In this document: positions 1 through 7,173 of the stretch, in pieces
Layout of the letters: each line of letters begins with the position of its first letter
How positions within the stretch are numbered: position 1 is the first letter of the stretch
Source of the DNA: an uncultured Bacteroidaceae bacterium
Lineage (GTDB): Bacteria; Bacteroidota; Bacteroidia; Bacteroidales; Bacteroidaceae
Direction of reading: 5' to 3'
Length of the DNA stretch: 64,000 nt
Assembly: GCA_905234555.1 (NCBI GenBank)
Contig: CAJOHO010000005.1
Span: 1-64,000, forward strand
Notes under the pieces: model-generated
Databases searched by the model: none
The model's input: the letters and a program-made list of their open reading frames with translations, nothing else
Told to the model about the DNA's origin: nothing
Translations under genes and position numbers: made by a program

Positions 1-478
1 GTATGTTCAACAGGGCTAAGGCCGATGTCCTGAGAGCAAAACTTCTTTATAGTGGCATGAAGTGGAACTGGAATTACCACCCAAATTGACGCAGAACCTA
101 ACTTTTGGGGATTTTGCTTTGCAAGTTTATTCAAGTTGAGCAACTTCCATTGCACAGATGGATAATCCTTGAAATAATCAAATTCATATCCGTCCCATTC
201 CGGCTGTCCTGATTCGAAACTAATCAGAAACTTCTTATCTTCTTCTGTCACGAGAGACTTGACATCCGAAATGAGTTTTGCACGAGTTTCTTCAAATTCT
301 TCGTAAGTAAATGGGATTTCTGTCATTCCAGAGAATTGATTCTTCATCGCCTCTCGTTGGTCAATCAGACTTGGTGCAAATGATTCATAAATACTCCTTC
401 TTCCATAATAATCGGAATCAGGCGTAGGAGCAATTCCACCTTTTGAGCATAAACGTTTGATTTTAGTTTCTCATTCAT
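1..478 (-). pseudogene. Decayed AbiEii/AbiGii-type nucleotidyltransferase toxin remnant
   Basis: Reading leftwards from the ATG at 478, the translation begins MNEKLKSNVYAQKVELLLRL and continues IPIIMEEGVF, which resembles the N-terminus of AbiEii-like toxins, then hits a stop after 37 codons. Another frame picks up IYESFAPSLIDQREAMKNQF, SGMTEIPFTYEEFEETRAKL and PSVQWKLLNLNKL, which resembles the C-terminal part of the same family. The middle, which should hold the catalytic GG and DxD nucleotidyltransferase motifs, is missing and the frame shifts at the junction. Below about 130 the translation no longer looks like the family. The start overlaps the end of the antitoxin remnant by a few bases, the usual antitoxin-toxin order. 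I infer a non-functional relic. Family assignment is by recognition of motifs, without a search. Confidence 0.7.
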
Positions 479-1037
479 ATTCTGCAAGTTCTTTAGAGAT
501 GGTCATGTTGTACTTTTTTATGTTTTTTCCTGTCGGCGTGATCATAAGCCTTGATGTCCCAATGTCTATGTTTTCTTTTTTTAGAGCTTTCAACCAGGGA
601 TGGTTTGCTTTCTCTGCCATATAGAGGAATAAACGTTTTACTTTATGAGAAGAGCAAACTTCCAACAAAACCTGTAGCAATTCAGGTCGCAAAGTCGTCA
701 GCCCCTCCATGATGTAATAAAGGTCTAACAGGAAAGAAGAAGCGTCTGGTAAGTTCAAGCACTCAAGAAATGCACGTTCTGGCGATGATACGAGTAAGTC
801 ATGCTGCTCTACACTCATTGTCTCAACGCCTATCAGTTCATCTCCTAAAAACGAAGTTGTCATATATCTCACCATCATATTCCAGTTTGCTTTTACCAGC
901 CATTGGGGTAGCTTATTGTTTTTATCGGTGAAAAGATATGCTGTTGGTTTCCCCATTGATAAATAATGTGAAGTTTGTAAGTGCGTTGGAAACACAAACG
1001 CAAATTGCAAATGAAAGGGTGAAAGGTGAAAGGTCAA
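471..1037 (-). pseudogene. N-terminally truncated AbiEi-family antitoxin
   Basis: This 188-residue ORF resembles the C-terminal domain of AbiEi-type antitoxins: ERAFLECLNLPD, YYIMEGLTTLRPELLQVLLE, and KVKRLFLYMAEKANHPWLKA are characteristic stretches. Family members are usually about 250 residues and begin with a winged-helix DNA-binding domain; here that domain is absent, and homology appears to begin near LQTSHYLSMGK. The first residues (MTFHLSPFHLQFAF) are translated from a short tandem repeat (GTGAAAG units), so the true protein may begin at the internal Met of LSMGKPTAYLF or not be made at all. Located directly upstream of the broken toxin on the same strand. The intact protein would repress its own operon and neutralise the toxin; loss of the DNA-binding domain suggests decay. 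Confidence 0.72.
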
Positions 1038-1151
1038 GTGTGTCTTGTAGAAAAAGGAAAAGCCAAATGTCGGTGTGTCGGTGCGTGCTAAGCAGCCCCC
1101 TGAATCAGGGTTGTGGTTTAATATTCTCTGTTAACTGCTATCTCCACCTTG

Positions 1152-1351
1152 CATAACCGAAAATAAATTTTGCCTTAAGACTTACGAAATTTTGCCTTAA
1201 GAGAAAGTTGGCTAAGTCTTAACACAAACTGGACTTTTGCCTTAACACTACTTTTTAAAGGCCTATATTTAACATTAAGTGTTAAATTCTGCGCCCGACA
1301 AAAACTTTCTTTATAATTGTTTGCATATTACAAAATAAATTCGTAACTTTG
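1152..1351 (+). repeat. 200-bp dispersed promoter module, copy 1
   Basis: This segment aligns over its whole length with 27146-27346: both begin CATAAC.GAAAATAAATTTTGCC, contain several TTTTGCCTTAAG motifs, share GCTAAGTCTTAACACAAACTGGAC, have a palindromic AACATTAAGTGTTAA or AACACTTAATGTTAA element, and end at a TAACTTTG promoter box. No ORF is evident in it. Function is unknown; it looks like a mobile or duplicated upstream regulatory block. Confidence 0.8.
1320..1351 (+). promoter_or_regulatory. Bacteroidetes-type promoter for candidate sRNA 1
   Basis: TTTG at 1320-1323 and TAACTTTG at 1344-1351 are 20 nt apart, an exact match to the Bacteroidetes sigma-ABfr consensus. No convincing ORF begins shortly downstream. 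Confidence 0.75.
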
Positions 1352-1357
1352 TGCACA

Positions 1358-1490
1358 TATTCGAACAGCATACTATAAATAAAAGCATCACTTCCCTGAA
1401 AAAAGTTAGATGATTTTTCTTTAAGCCAACAGACGACATATATAAATTAAGGTAGAGAGGAGTCCCCACGCTGGGATTCCTCTCTGCTTC
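1358..1490 (+). ncRNA. Candidate small RNA 1
   Basis: The predicted transcript begins just after the promoter box at 1344-1351 and ends at a long hairpin at 1454-1485 (AGAGAGGA-g-TCCC, loop, GGGA-t-TCCTCTCT), followed by a moderately T-rich stretch. There is no credible ORF. The paralogous promoter module at 27 kb also drives a short hairpin-ended transcript with an unrelated sequence. Inferred from promoter plus hairpin only. Confidence 0.45.
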
Positions 1491-1921
1491 TTACCCCTCA
1501 ATTCACCAAATTTATATGAAATTTAGTGAGTTCATTCACCAAATTTGGTATAAATTTAGGGATTTGGCTACAAAATCCTCAACATCTGAATACACGAAAG
1601 GTGATCCAAATCGGCTCACCTGCAAAGCCCTGTGTTTAGATTTAAACAAAAACCTCAAAAACCAATTTTCTCCATGCGCAGCCTTTTTTAGTGAAGCGCA
1701 GCGGAACGGTGTTTTTGCTTTTTGATGTTTGTAATAACGAAGTTATGTGATAAGGACTATGGCTTGACGTAGGAGCTTGCTCTTAAAGGCAAGGCATCGT
1801 ACTTAGCACACAAGGCTCTGAAAGAACTGCAAACATCAAAAAGTGTTTTTCCTGTTTTTTTCTTTATTACAATCTGCAAGCAAACACAGGAATTTACAAG
1901 TGAGACTTTTTTTGTCGTTTT
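1491..1921. other. Gene-free stretch with 14-bp inverted repeat
   Basis: No credible gene. The 69-codon ORF at 1516-1725 includes a local duplication (TTCACCAAATTT twice) and looks spurious. CTTTTTGATGTTTG at 1718-1731 is perfectly inverted as CAAACATCAAAAAG at 1830-1843, enclosing about 98 nt that contain a smaller ATAAC-gaa-GTTAT hairpin. This could be a structured RNA or an element boundary. It ends where the tdk promoter begins. Confidence 0.5.
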
Positions 1922-1952
1922 TTTGTGGTTTCAAAAAAAATACTTAACTTTG
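1922..1952 (+). promoter_or_regulatory. Promoter of tdk-ligA
   Basis: TTTG at 1922-1925 and TAACTTTG at 1945-1952 are 19 nt apart; transcription should begin about 1958, leaving a short leader before the ATG at 1973. This promoter position rules out the longer ORF start at 1925. Confidence 0.8.
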
Positions 1953-1972
1953 CAGCACTAAATAACAACAAT

Positions 1973-2575
1973 ATGTCTGAATTATCATATAGAGGTGGGG
2001 GCGAGATGACTCGCCGAGGACGCGTGGAGGTGATCTGCGGGTCGATGTTCTCTGGAAAGACGGAGGAACTGATTCGACGGATGCGACGTGCCCAGTTTGC
2101 CAAACAGAAAGTGGAAATCTTCAAGCCAAGCATCGACGTACGCTACAGCGAGGAGGAGGTGGTGTCGCACGAAGGCAACTCCATCGTCTCGACGCCTGTG
2201 GATTCGTCGCAGAGCATCCTCCTGCTGGCTGGTGACAGCGACGTCATCGGTGTGGATGAGGCGCAGTTCTTCGACGAAGGTATCGTGGGTGTGTGCAACG
2301 AACTGGCACAGCGTGGTGTGCGTGTCATCGTGGCTGGACTGGACCTGGACTTCAAAGGGGTGCCGTTCGGACCGATGCCGAAACTGCTGGCTATCGCAGA
2401 CGATGTGACGAAGGTGCACGCCATCTGTGTGCGCTGTGGCTCGCTGGCATACGTGAGCCACCGCATCGTGGAAGGAGACCGCCAGGTGATGCTGGGCGAG
2501 ACGAAGGAATATGAACCGCTGTGTCGCGAATGCTACGCACGTGCCTTGCAAAACGACCAATCCTCGAAGGAATAA
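1973..2575 (+). CDS. tdk: Thymidine kinase (type II)
   Basis: Phosphorylates thymidine with ATP in the cytoplasmic nucleotide salvage pathway. The 200-residue product has the family layout: P-loop [11 protein letters not shown] near residue 23, the [11 protein letters not shown] box with the catalytic Glu, and a zinc-binding lasso with CVRCGS and CRECYA cysteine pairs near the C-terminus. Length is normal for the TK1-like type. I chose the ATG at 1973 ([16 protein letters not shown]) because the promoter box ends at 1952; the ORF-track start at 1925 lies inside the promoter, and an internal Met at 2006 (MTRRGRVEV) is also possible. The stop is separated by only five bases from the ligase ATG, so the two are almost certainly co-transcribed. 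Confidence 0.95.
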   Translation: MSELSYRGGGEMTRRGRVEVICGSMFSGKTEELIRRMRRAQFAKQKVEIFKPSIDVRYSEEEVVSHEGNSIVSTPVDSSQSILLLAGDSDVIGVDEAQFFDEGIVGVCNELAQRGVRVIVAGLDLDFKGVPFGPMPKLLAIADDVTKVHAICVRCGSLAYVSHRIVEGDRQVMLGETKEYEPLCRECYARALQNDQSSKE

Positions 2576-2580
2576 ACGAT

Positions 2581-4662
2581 ATGGCAAATCCAGAGACAGC
2601 ACAACGAATGAGGGAGTTGGTGGACGGACTGAACCGAGCCGCCGACGCCTATTACAACGGGCAGGGCGAACTGATGAGCGACTACGAATGGGACGCTCAG
2701 TTCGATGAACTGAAACGGCTGGAGGAAGAGACTGGCGTGGTGCTGGAGGACAGTCCTACGCAGAAGGTGTCGGAAGACCAGATTGCCGGACAGCGTGAGG
2801 CCCACGAGTTTGCAGCACTCTCGCTGGCAAAGACCAAACAGCCAGCTGAGCTGGTGAAATGGGCAGAAGGACGACCTATCTGGATTTCGTGGAAACTGGA
2901 CGGCCTGACGCTGGTAGTGACCTACGACGGAGGTAAGCTGACGAAGGTGGTGACACGTGGCAACGGACACGAAGGCACGAATATCACCCACCTGTCTCGT
3001 GCCATCGAGGGAATTCCCCAACGCATCCCCTACAGCGGACATGTAGTGATTCGTGGCGAGGCTGTCATCTCCTACGATGACTTCAACCAGTTCCTCATGG
3101 AGACGGATTCGGACTTTGCCAACCCACGCAACTTGGCGTCAGGATCGCTGTCGCTGAAGGACGTGAACGAAGTGAAAACACGCCATATCCAATGGATTCC
3201 CTTTACCTTAGTATATATAGAGAACGACATCCCGACGTGGGGCGCACGCATGGACTGGCTGCAGCAGCAGGGCATGAAGAGCGTGGAACACGAATGCATC
3301 GAACATCCTACGCTGGAAAATGTGAACCAAAGCATAGACCGCTGGACGGAGAAGGTGACTTCGCGCCAAAATCCCTTCCCTGTGGATGGACTCGTCATTT
3401 GCTACGACGATACTGCCTACGCCCAGACGGGTTCTGTGACGGGCCATCATGCCACCCGTGCAGGCTACGCTTTCAAGTGGCAGGACGAGGCTGCCCAGAC
3501 AGAGCTGGAAGAGGTGGAGTGGTCGTGTGCTGCCAGCACCATCTCGCCAGTCGCCATCTTCCGTCCTGTTGAACTGGAAGGAACGACCGTCCGTCGTGCT
3601 TCTCTCTGTAACATCAGCGAATGTGAACGGTTAGGTATGGGCGGTCCAGGCACACGCCTCTCTGTCATCAAAGCCAATAAGATCATCCCTAAAGTCATCA
3701 AGGTGGAGCAGACGGTGGGCGACTTCGTGATTCCCACCCATTGTCCGGTCTGTGGCAGTGAGACGGAAGTAACCACCAGCGAAAGCGGCACCCGTTCGCT
3801 CCATTGCACGAACGACGCCTGTCCTGCCAAGCAACTGAAGAAATTCGCCCGTTTCGTCTCGAAAGAGGCACTTGATATCGACGGTATCTCAGAACAAACA
3901 CTCTCGAAGTTCATCAATCAGGGCTGGATCAGCGAGTATGCCGACATCATGGATTTGGGCAAATACGCCCTTCAGATAGCAGCTTTAGAAGGTTTCGGCG
4001 AGAAATCTGCTCGTAACCTGATGCAAGCCATAGAACAGGCACGTACTGTTGAGGCCCAGAAGCTGATGTACGGACTGAGTATTCCACTATGCGGCATTGA
4101 TGTATGCAAACGTCTGCTGGCTGCCTATCCTTTCCGCGAATTGATGGAGAAAGCAGCAACGGTGGAAGATCCTGCGTTCTTCTCCCATATCCCCAATATC
4201 GGTCCAGAGAAATCGTCGGCTGTGGTCGGTTGGTTCCGTCAGGAAGCGAACTACAAAGCCACAGAACACCTGCTGGAACGCCTGCACCTGCAGGAAAGCA
4301 GACAGGAGGCGGCTGGACAGCTGTGCGAAGGACTGACGTTCGTGGTGACAGGCGACGTTCACCATTTCAAGAATCGCAAAGAACTGCAGACGTATATCGA
4401 GTCGCAAGGCGGCAAAGTGACGGGCAGCGTGAGCAACGCCACCCATTACCTTATTAATAATGATGTGCAGTCCACATCCACAAAGAACCAGAAGGCTCGT
4501 GAACTGAATATCCCCATCCTGTCGGAAGAGGACTTCATCGAACGGTTCATGCGGAAAGAAGAGAATGCTGACACTTCTACCCCACCCACAGCTGACACCA
4601 ACACTCCACCTCAGCGACCAGCTTCAGAACCCCTGATGGGGGACTTATTCGGGGCTTTTTGA
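2581..4662 (+). CDS. ligA: NAD+-dependent DNA ligase (divergent LigA)
   Basis: Seals nicks in DNA using NAD+. The 693-residue product shows the LigA order: adenylation domain with active-site KLDG (Lys about 105), OB-fold region (STISPVAIFRPVELEGTTVRRASLCN), four-cysteine zinc finger (CPVCGS near 388, then C-x5-C in HCTNDACPAK), helix-hairpin-helix region (ALEGFGEKSARNLMQAI), and a BRCT domain from about 583 (GLTFVVTGDVHHFKNRKELQ). It is divergent: the usual HxxPMLSL box reads HEFAALSL and the KxDG surroundings differ from housekeeping LigA. I chose ATG 2581 (MANPETAQRMREL) rather than 2521, which would overlap tdk. The C-terminal tail after BRCT is rich in T and P. It may be an accessory LigA paralogue; whether a second ligase exists cannot be seen here. 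Confidence 0.93.
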   Translation: MANPETAQRMRELVDGLNRAADAYYNGQGELMSDYEWDAQFDELKRLEEETGVVLEDSPTQKVSEDQIAGQREAHEFAALSLAKTKQPAELVKWAEGRPIWISWKLDGLTLVVTYDGGKLTKVVTRGNGHEGTNITHLSRAIEGIPQRIPYSGHVVIRGEAVISYDDFNQFLMETDSDFANPRNLASGSLSLKDVNEVKTRHIQWIPFTLVYIENDIPTWGARMDWLQQQGMKSVEHECIEHPTLENVNQSIDRWTEKVTSRQNPFPVDGLVICYDDTAYAQTGSVTGHHATRAGYAFKWQDEAAQTELEEVEWSCAASTISPVAIFRPVELEGTTVRRASLCNISECERLGMGGPGTRLSVIKANKIIPKVIKVEQTVGDFVIPTHCPVCGSETEVTTSESGTRSLHCTNDACPAKQLKKFARFVSKEALDIDGISEQTLSKFINQGWISEYADIMDLGKYALQIAALEGFGEKSARNLMQAIEQARTVEAQKLMYGLSIPLCGIDVCKRLLAAYPFRELMEKAATVEDPAFFSHIPNIGPEKSSAVVGWFRQEANYKATEHLLERLHLQESRQEAAGQLCEGLTFVVTGDVHHFKNRKELQTYIESQGGKVTGSVSNATHYLINNDVQSTSTKNQKARELNIPILSEEDFIERFMRKEENADTSTPPTADTNTPPQRPASEPLMGDLFGAF

Positions 4663-4699
4663 GAAATGCATAAAAACAGCAAAAAACAACGATTTTTGG

Positions 4700-4715
4700 T
4701 GTGTGCGCGCACACA
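4700..4715. repeat. Perfect 16-bp palindrome downstream of ligA
   Basis: TGTGTGCGCGCACACA is a perfect palindrome about 40 bp after the ligA stop. It could form a terminator-like hairpin without a T-run or be a protein-binding site. Confidence 0.5.
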
Positions 4716-4794
4716 ACCCTTGATTTTAGTCAATAAAATAGGCTTTTTTTGAGAAAAGTAGGTAAGAAATGATGCGTAGTTCAAAAAGTCGTCG

Positions 4795-4802
4795 TAACTT
4801 TG
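4795..4802 (+). promoter_or_regulatory. TAACTTTG -7 element of small-peptide transcript
   Basis: TAACTTTGCAGCG has the strong -7 form seen at other promoters here; no clear TTTG lies 19-20 nt upstream. Confidence 0.6.
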
Positions 4803-4913
4803 CAGCGTCAAAAGGAAAAAAGGGTGACAGAGGTTACCCACCGTCAACCAAAAATGACGGTATCATAAGATTAGTTTTTTAGGTTTTAATAAATTGGTAA
4901 AAAGATTGAGATT

Positions 4914-4991
4914 ATGGAAACTATGACAGTGTTGGTAGCTGCCGTTATGGTAATTGCAGCAATCGTCAGCAATATTTCCATTATGAAATGA
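4914..4991 (+). CDS. Small 25-residue hydrophobic membrane peptide
   Basis: METMTVLVAAVMVIAAIVSN followed by ISIMK. Residues 4-24 form one hydrophobic segment long enough to span a membrane, with a single C-terminal Lys. It is too short for the ORF track. The leader is A-rich (AAATTGGTAAAAAGATTGAG) as usual for this phylum, and the ORF sits alone between its own promoter box and a strong terminator with stem-loops on both sides. The layout recalls type I toxin peptides and small regulatory membrane peptides, but I know of no specific match. Translation is inferred; a non-coding role for the transcript is the alternative. Confidence 0.45.
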   Translation: METMTVLVAAVMVIAAIVSNISIMK

Positions 4992-5190
4992 GCTGACCGT
5001 TCGGCACCAATGACCTCCGCCAACGAGGTGTCAAGCCGAACCAAAGAATCGCAACCAGTGCAGGGTTCTAAACCCTGCCATCCAGAGTGGAAATTAAACC
5101 ATTTGAACTGGAAGCGGTCATAATTGAGAGAATTAGTTAGTTAATATTAGTTAGGTTGATAAAATTAGGTGTTATTTAGTTAGAACGTTA

Positions 5191-5231
5191 GGTGGATGCC
5201 ATCCGTGAAGGACAGCATCCACCGTTTTTTT
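5191..5231 (+). terminator. Rho-independent terminator
   Basis: GGTGGATGC (5191-5199) pairs perfectly with GCATCCACC (5215-5223), followed by G and seven T residues. Confidence 0.88.
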
Positions 5232-5315
5232 GTTACTAACTATGCTTGATGCATGAAAAACGGGCCGTTTAATCATTTTTGACGTAGAATTGATGGCGGA
5301 ATAAAATTAAATGAT

Positions 5316-5323
5316 TATATTTG
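5316..5323 (+). promoter_or_regulatory. -7 element TATATTTG upstream of repeat protein
   Basis: TATATTTGCAGCC fits TAnnTTTG and lies 60 nt before the ATG at 5383. The -33 element is not evident. Confidence 0.55.
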
Positions 5324-5382
5324 CAGCCTAAATCCAATGCATAATTGAAATTCTTAATTGATAATCTAAAAACCTCAGACTT

Positions 5383-5745
5383 ATGAAAAGACTACTGATT
5401 TTGTTGGCTGTGCTGACGATGGGGCTTCAAGGAGCTTCTGCACAGAGTGACTACTACATGAGGCAGGCGCAGAGTTATCAGCGTGATGCCGAGTACTATA
5501 TGAAACAGGCGCAGGGCTACGACCGTGATGTTGAGTATTATCAGCGTCAGGCACAGGGCTATATGCGTGATGCTGAATACTATACGCGTCAGAACAACAC
5601 AGATAAGGCGAGAACTTATCAGCGCTGGGCGAGTGAGGCGATGGACAAAGCTAACTTGCGGATGCGCTGGGCGAACGAAGCACGTGAGAAGGCTCAGCTG
5701 CGGATGAAGTGGGCACAAGACGCGATGGAGAAAGCAAGGAGGTAA
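5383..5745 (+). CDS. Exported 14-residue-repeat protein
   Basis: The 120-residue product starts with a typical signal peptide (MKRLLILLAVLTMGLQGASA, cleavage before QSDYY). The mature part is built of 14-residue repeats of two kinds: three copies of YYxxQAQxYxRDxE (YYMRQAQSYQRDAE, YYMKQAQGYDRDVE, YYQRQAQGYMRDAE) and, after a short TRQNNTDKARTYQ linker, three of RWAxEAxxKAxLRM. Such periodicity predicts a long amphipathic helix or coiled coil in the periplasm or at the cell surface. I recognise no named family. It has its own promoter box and is followed after 74 nt by the GTPase-like gene on the same strand, so it may be part of that operon; this link is inferred from position only. Confidence 0.8.
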   Translation: MKRLLILLAVLTMGLQGASAQSDYYMRQAQSYQRDAEYYMKQAQGYDRDVEYYQRQAQGYMRDAEYYTRQNNTDKARTYQRWASEAMDKANLRMRWANEAREKAQLRMKWAQDAMEKARR

Positions 5746-5747
5746 AA

Positions 5748-5784
5748 AGCCTCACCCCCGACCCCTCTCCGAAAGAGAGGAGAG
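5748..5784. repeat. GC-rich dispersed hairpin repeat
   Basis: GCCTCACCCCCGACCCCTCT followed by CCGAAAGAGAGGAG forms a CTCTC-cgaaa-GAGAG hairpin. Relatives occur at 8120, 26990, 27732, 31199 and 60947. Confidence 0.6.
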
Positions 5785-5819
5785 AAACAAACTCGCAGAA
5801 AAGTTAAAACTAAAGAGAA

Positions 5820-7139
5820 ATGATTATGGATGAGCAATATGGGCTGAATGGGCAGCTTGATGGACCTATTGGGCTGAATGTGGCTGAGGCGGACGATAAT
5901 GCCTGGGCGATGTCGCAGTTCATGGGGCTGAACGGGCAGATGGAGGCTTTCCGTCTGTATCTGGCCCAGTATCCAGACGGAAGGCATGTAGAGGAATGTC
6001 GGGCCTTGCTGGATGATCCAGCTTGGTTCTTGGCTCGTAAGACCAATTCTGTCGCTGCTTTCAGCGAATATATGACAAATTTCCCTGGTCGGCACGATCA
6101 AGAGTGTCAGGAGTATATTGATCTGCTGAAGGCGGAGGAAGAGCGGCGTAGGGAGGAAACCAAGAAGCAGCGTGAGGTGGTTATTCGCCAACTTCTGACC
6201 CAACGAGACTCTTATTCCAGCATCGAACTTCGTAACTTCTTAGAGAACGCTGTGCTGTCGGAGGATGATCTGAAATCCTGCGGCTATACGGACGATATGA
6301 TTGCTTCTATCCGTCTTTATCAGCAACCCACTCGTCTGCCAGAGAACCTGCCCGACGAGAACCTGCCGAGTGGTGCTACGGAGTTTTATTTCTGGGGAAC
6401 GCCAGGTAGCGGCAAGACCTGTACGCTGGGTGCTGTGCTCAGTACGGCAAGCCGAATGGGTATGATGGGTAACATCCTGGAGGGTGGAGGCCAGCATTAT
6501 TTCAATATGCTCAAGGGCATCTTCAAGAAAAACAGTCCCTGCATCCTGCCAGAAGGCACTTCACACTCGAATATCGCCAGCGCCAAGATTGAATTCCGCG
6601 ACGAACAGAACCACATCCATCAGGCGACGTTGGTGGATCTGGCAGGAGAGGTGTTCCGCAGTATGCTGGACAAGAAACATGGTGTGATGACGGGTAGTCC
6701 GGAAGCGGCTCGCAGTCTGGATTTCACCCTAAAATATCTGAAAAACACCCGTAACCACAAGGTGCATTTCTTCCTGATTCCCTACGGAGAGGAAGAACTG
6801 GACTGGGACGGTATGTATATAGACTCCTACCTGTCGGAAGGTGCTACCTTCTTGGAACAACAAGGGGTGTTTAACAGCAGCACGGACGGCGTGTATATCC
6901 TGCTCACGAAGTGCGACCGAATGCCTCAGCATACCACTCGTGGTGAGGAGGCTCGTCGCTATATCCAGGAGAACTATCTTTCATTCTTGCGAAACCTGGA
7001 ATCTTACTGTAAGAAGCACAAAATCAAAGGATTCAGCGTCATCTCTTTCTCTATCGGCGACGTGTTTGCCAAGCAGAACTGCTGTTTCGACGAAACTGAT
7101 TCGTTGAAGGTGCTCAAGAAGATACTGGAAAAGACATAG
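5820..7139 (+). CDS. P-loop GTPase-like protein with N-terminal helical repeats
   Basis: 439 residues (the second ATG at 5826 is an equally good start). Residues 1-40 are rich in LNGQ-type sequence. Residues about 42-105 hold two helical repeats of the AF..YL..YP.GRH..EC type (AFRLYLAQYPDGRHVEECRA and AFSEYMTNFPGRHDQECQEY). A charged coiled segment (KAEEERRREETKKQREVV) follows. The NTPase domain shows P-loop GTPGSGKT (about 193-200), a VDLAGE switch/Walker B-like segment (about 271) and LLTKCDRM (about 361), which fits the GTPase N/TKxD base-recognition motif. I therefore read it as a Ras-like or TRAFAC GTPase, possibly of the double-GTPase group predicted in bacterial conflict systems. It precedes the membrane partner gene by 34 nt. 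GTP specificity and function are inferred. Confidence 0.75.
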   Translation: MIMDEQYGLNGQLDGPIGLNVAEADDNAWAMSQFMGLNGQMEAFRLYLAQYPDGRHVEECRALLDDPAWFLARKTNSVAAFSEYMTNFPGRHDQECQEYIDLLKAEEERRREETKKQREVVIRQLLTQRDSYSSIELRNFLENAVLSEDDLKSCGYTDDMIASIRLYQQPTRLPENLPDENLPSGATEFYFWGTPGSGKTCTLGAVLSTASRMGMMGNILEGGGQHYFNMLKGIFKKNSPCILPEGTSHSNIASAKIEFRDEQNHIHQATLVDLAGEVFRSMLDKKHGVMTGSPEAARSLDFTLKYLKNTRNHKVHFFLIPYGEEELDWDGMYIDSYLSEGATFLEQQGVFNSSTDGVYILLTKCDRMPQHTTRGEEARRYIQENYLSFLRNLESYCKKHKIKGFSVISFSIGDVFAKQNCCFDETDSLKVLKKILEKT

Positions 7140-7173
7140 AATTTAATGCATAATTCATAATTCATAATGCATA

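Larger units (their letters stand above)
4809..5231 (+). ncRNA. Candidate structured transcript carrying a small ORF
   Basis: Between the -7 box at 4795 and the strong terminator at 5191-5231 lie five clear stem-loops: GGGTGAC/GTTACCC (4822-4839), ACCGTCA/TGACGGT (4840-4861), GTTCGGC/GCCGAAC enclosing TGACCTC/GAGGTgTCA (4999-5041), GCAGGGT/ACCCTGC (5060-5078) and the terminator stem. A 25-codon ORF (4914-4991) sits between the second and third stems. Two 5' hairpins, a tiny membrane ORF and two 3' hairpins suggest a regulated small-peptide mRNA or a dual-function RNA. No known RNA family was recognised. Confidence 0.5.

Noticed and set aside
1516-1725. 69-codon ORF
   Set aside because: Contains a local DNA duplication, lacks a promoter of its own, and has no recognisable motif.
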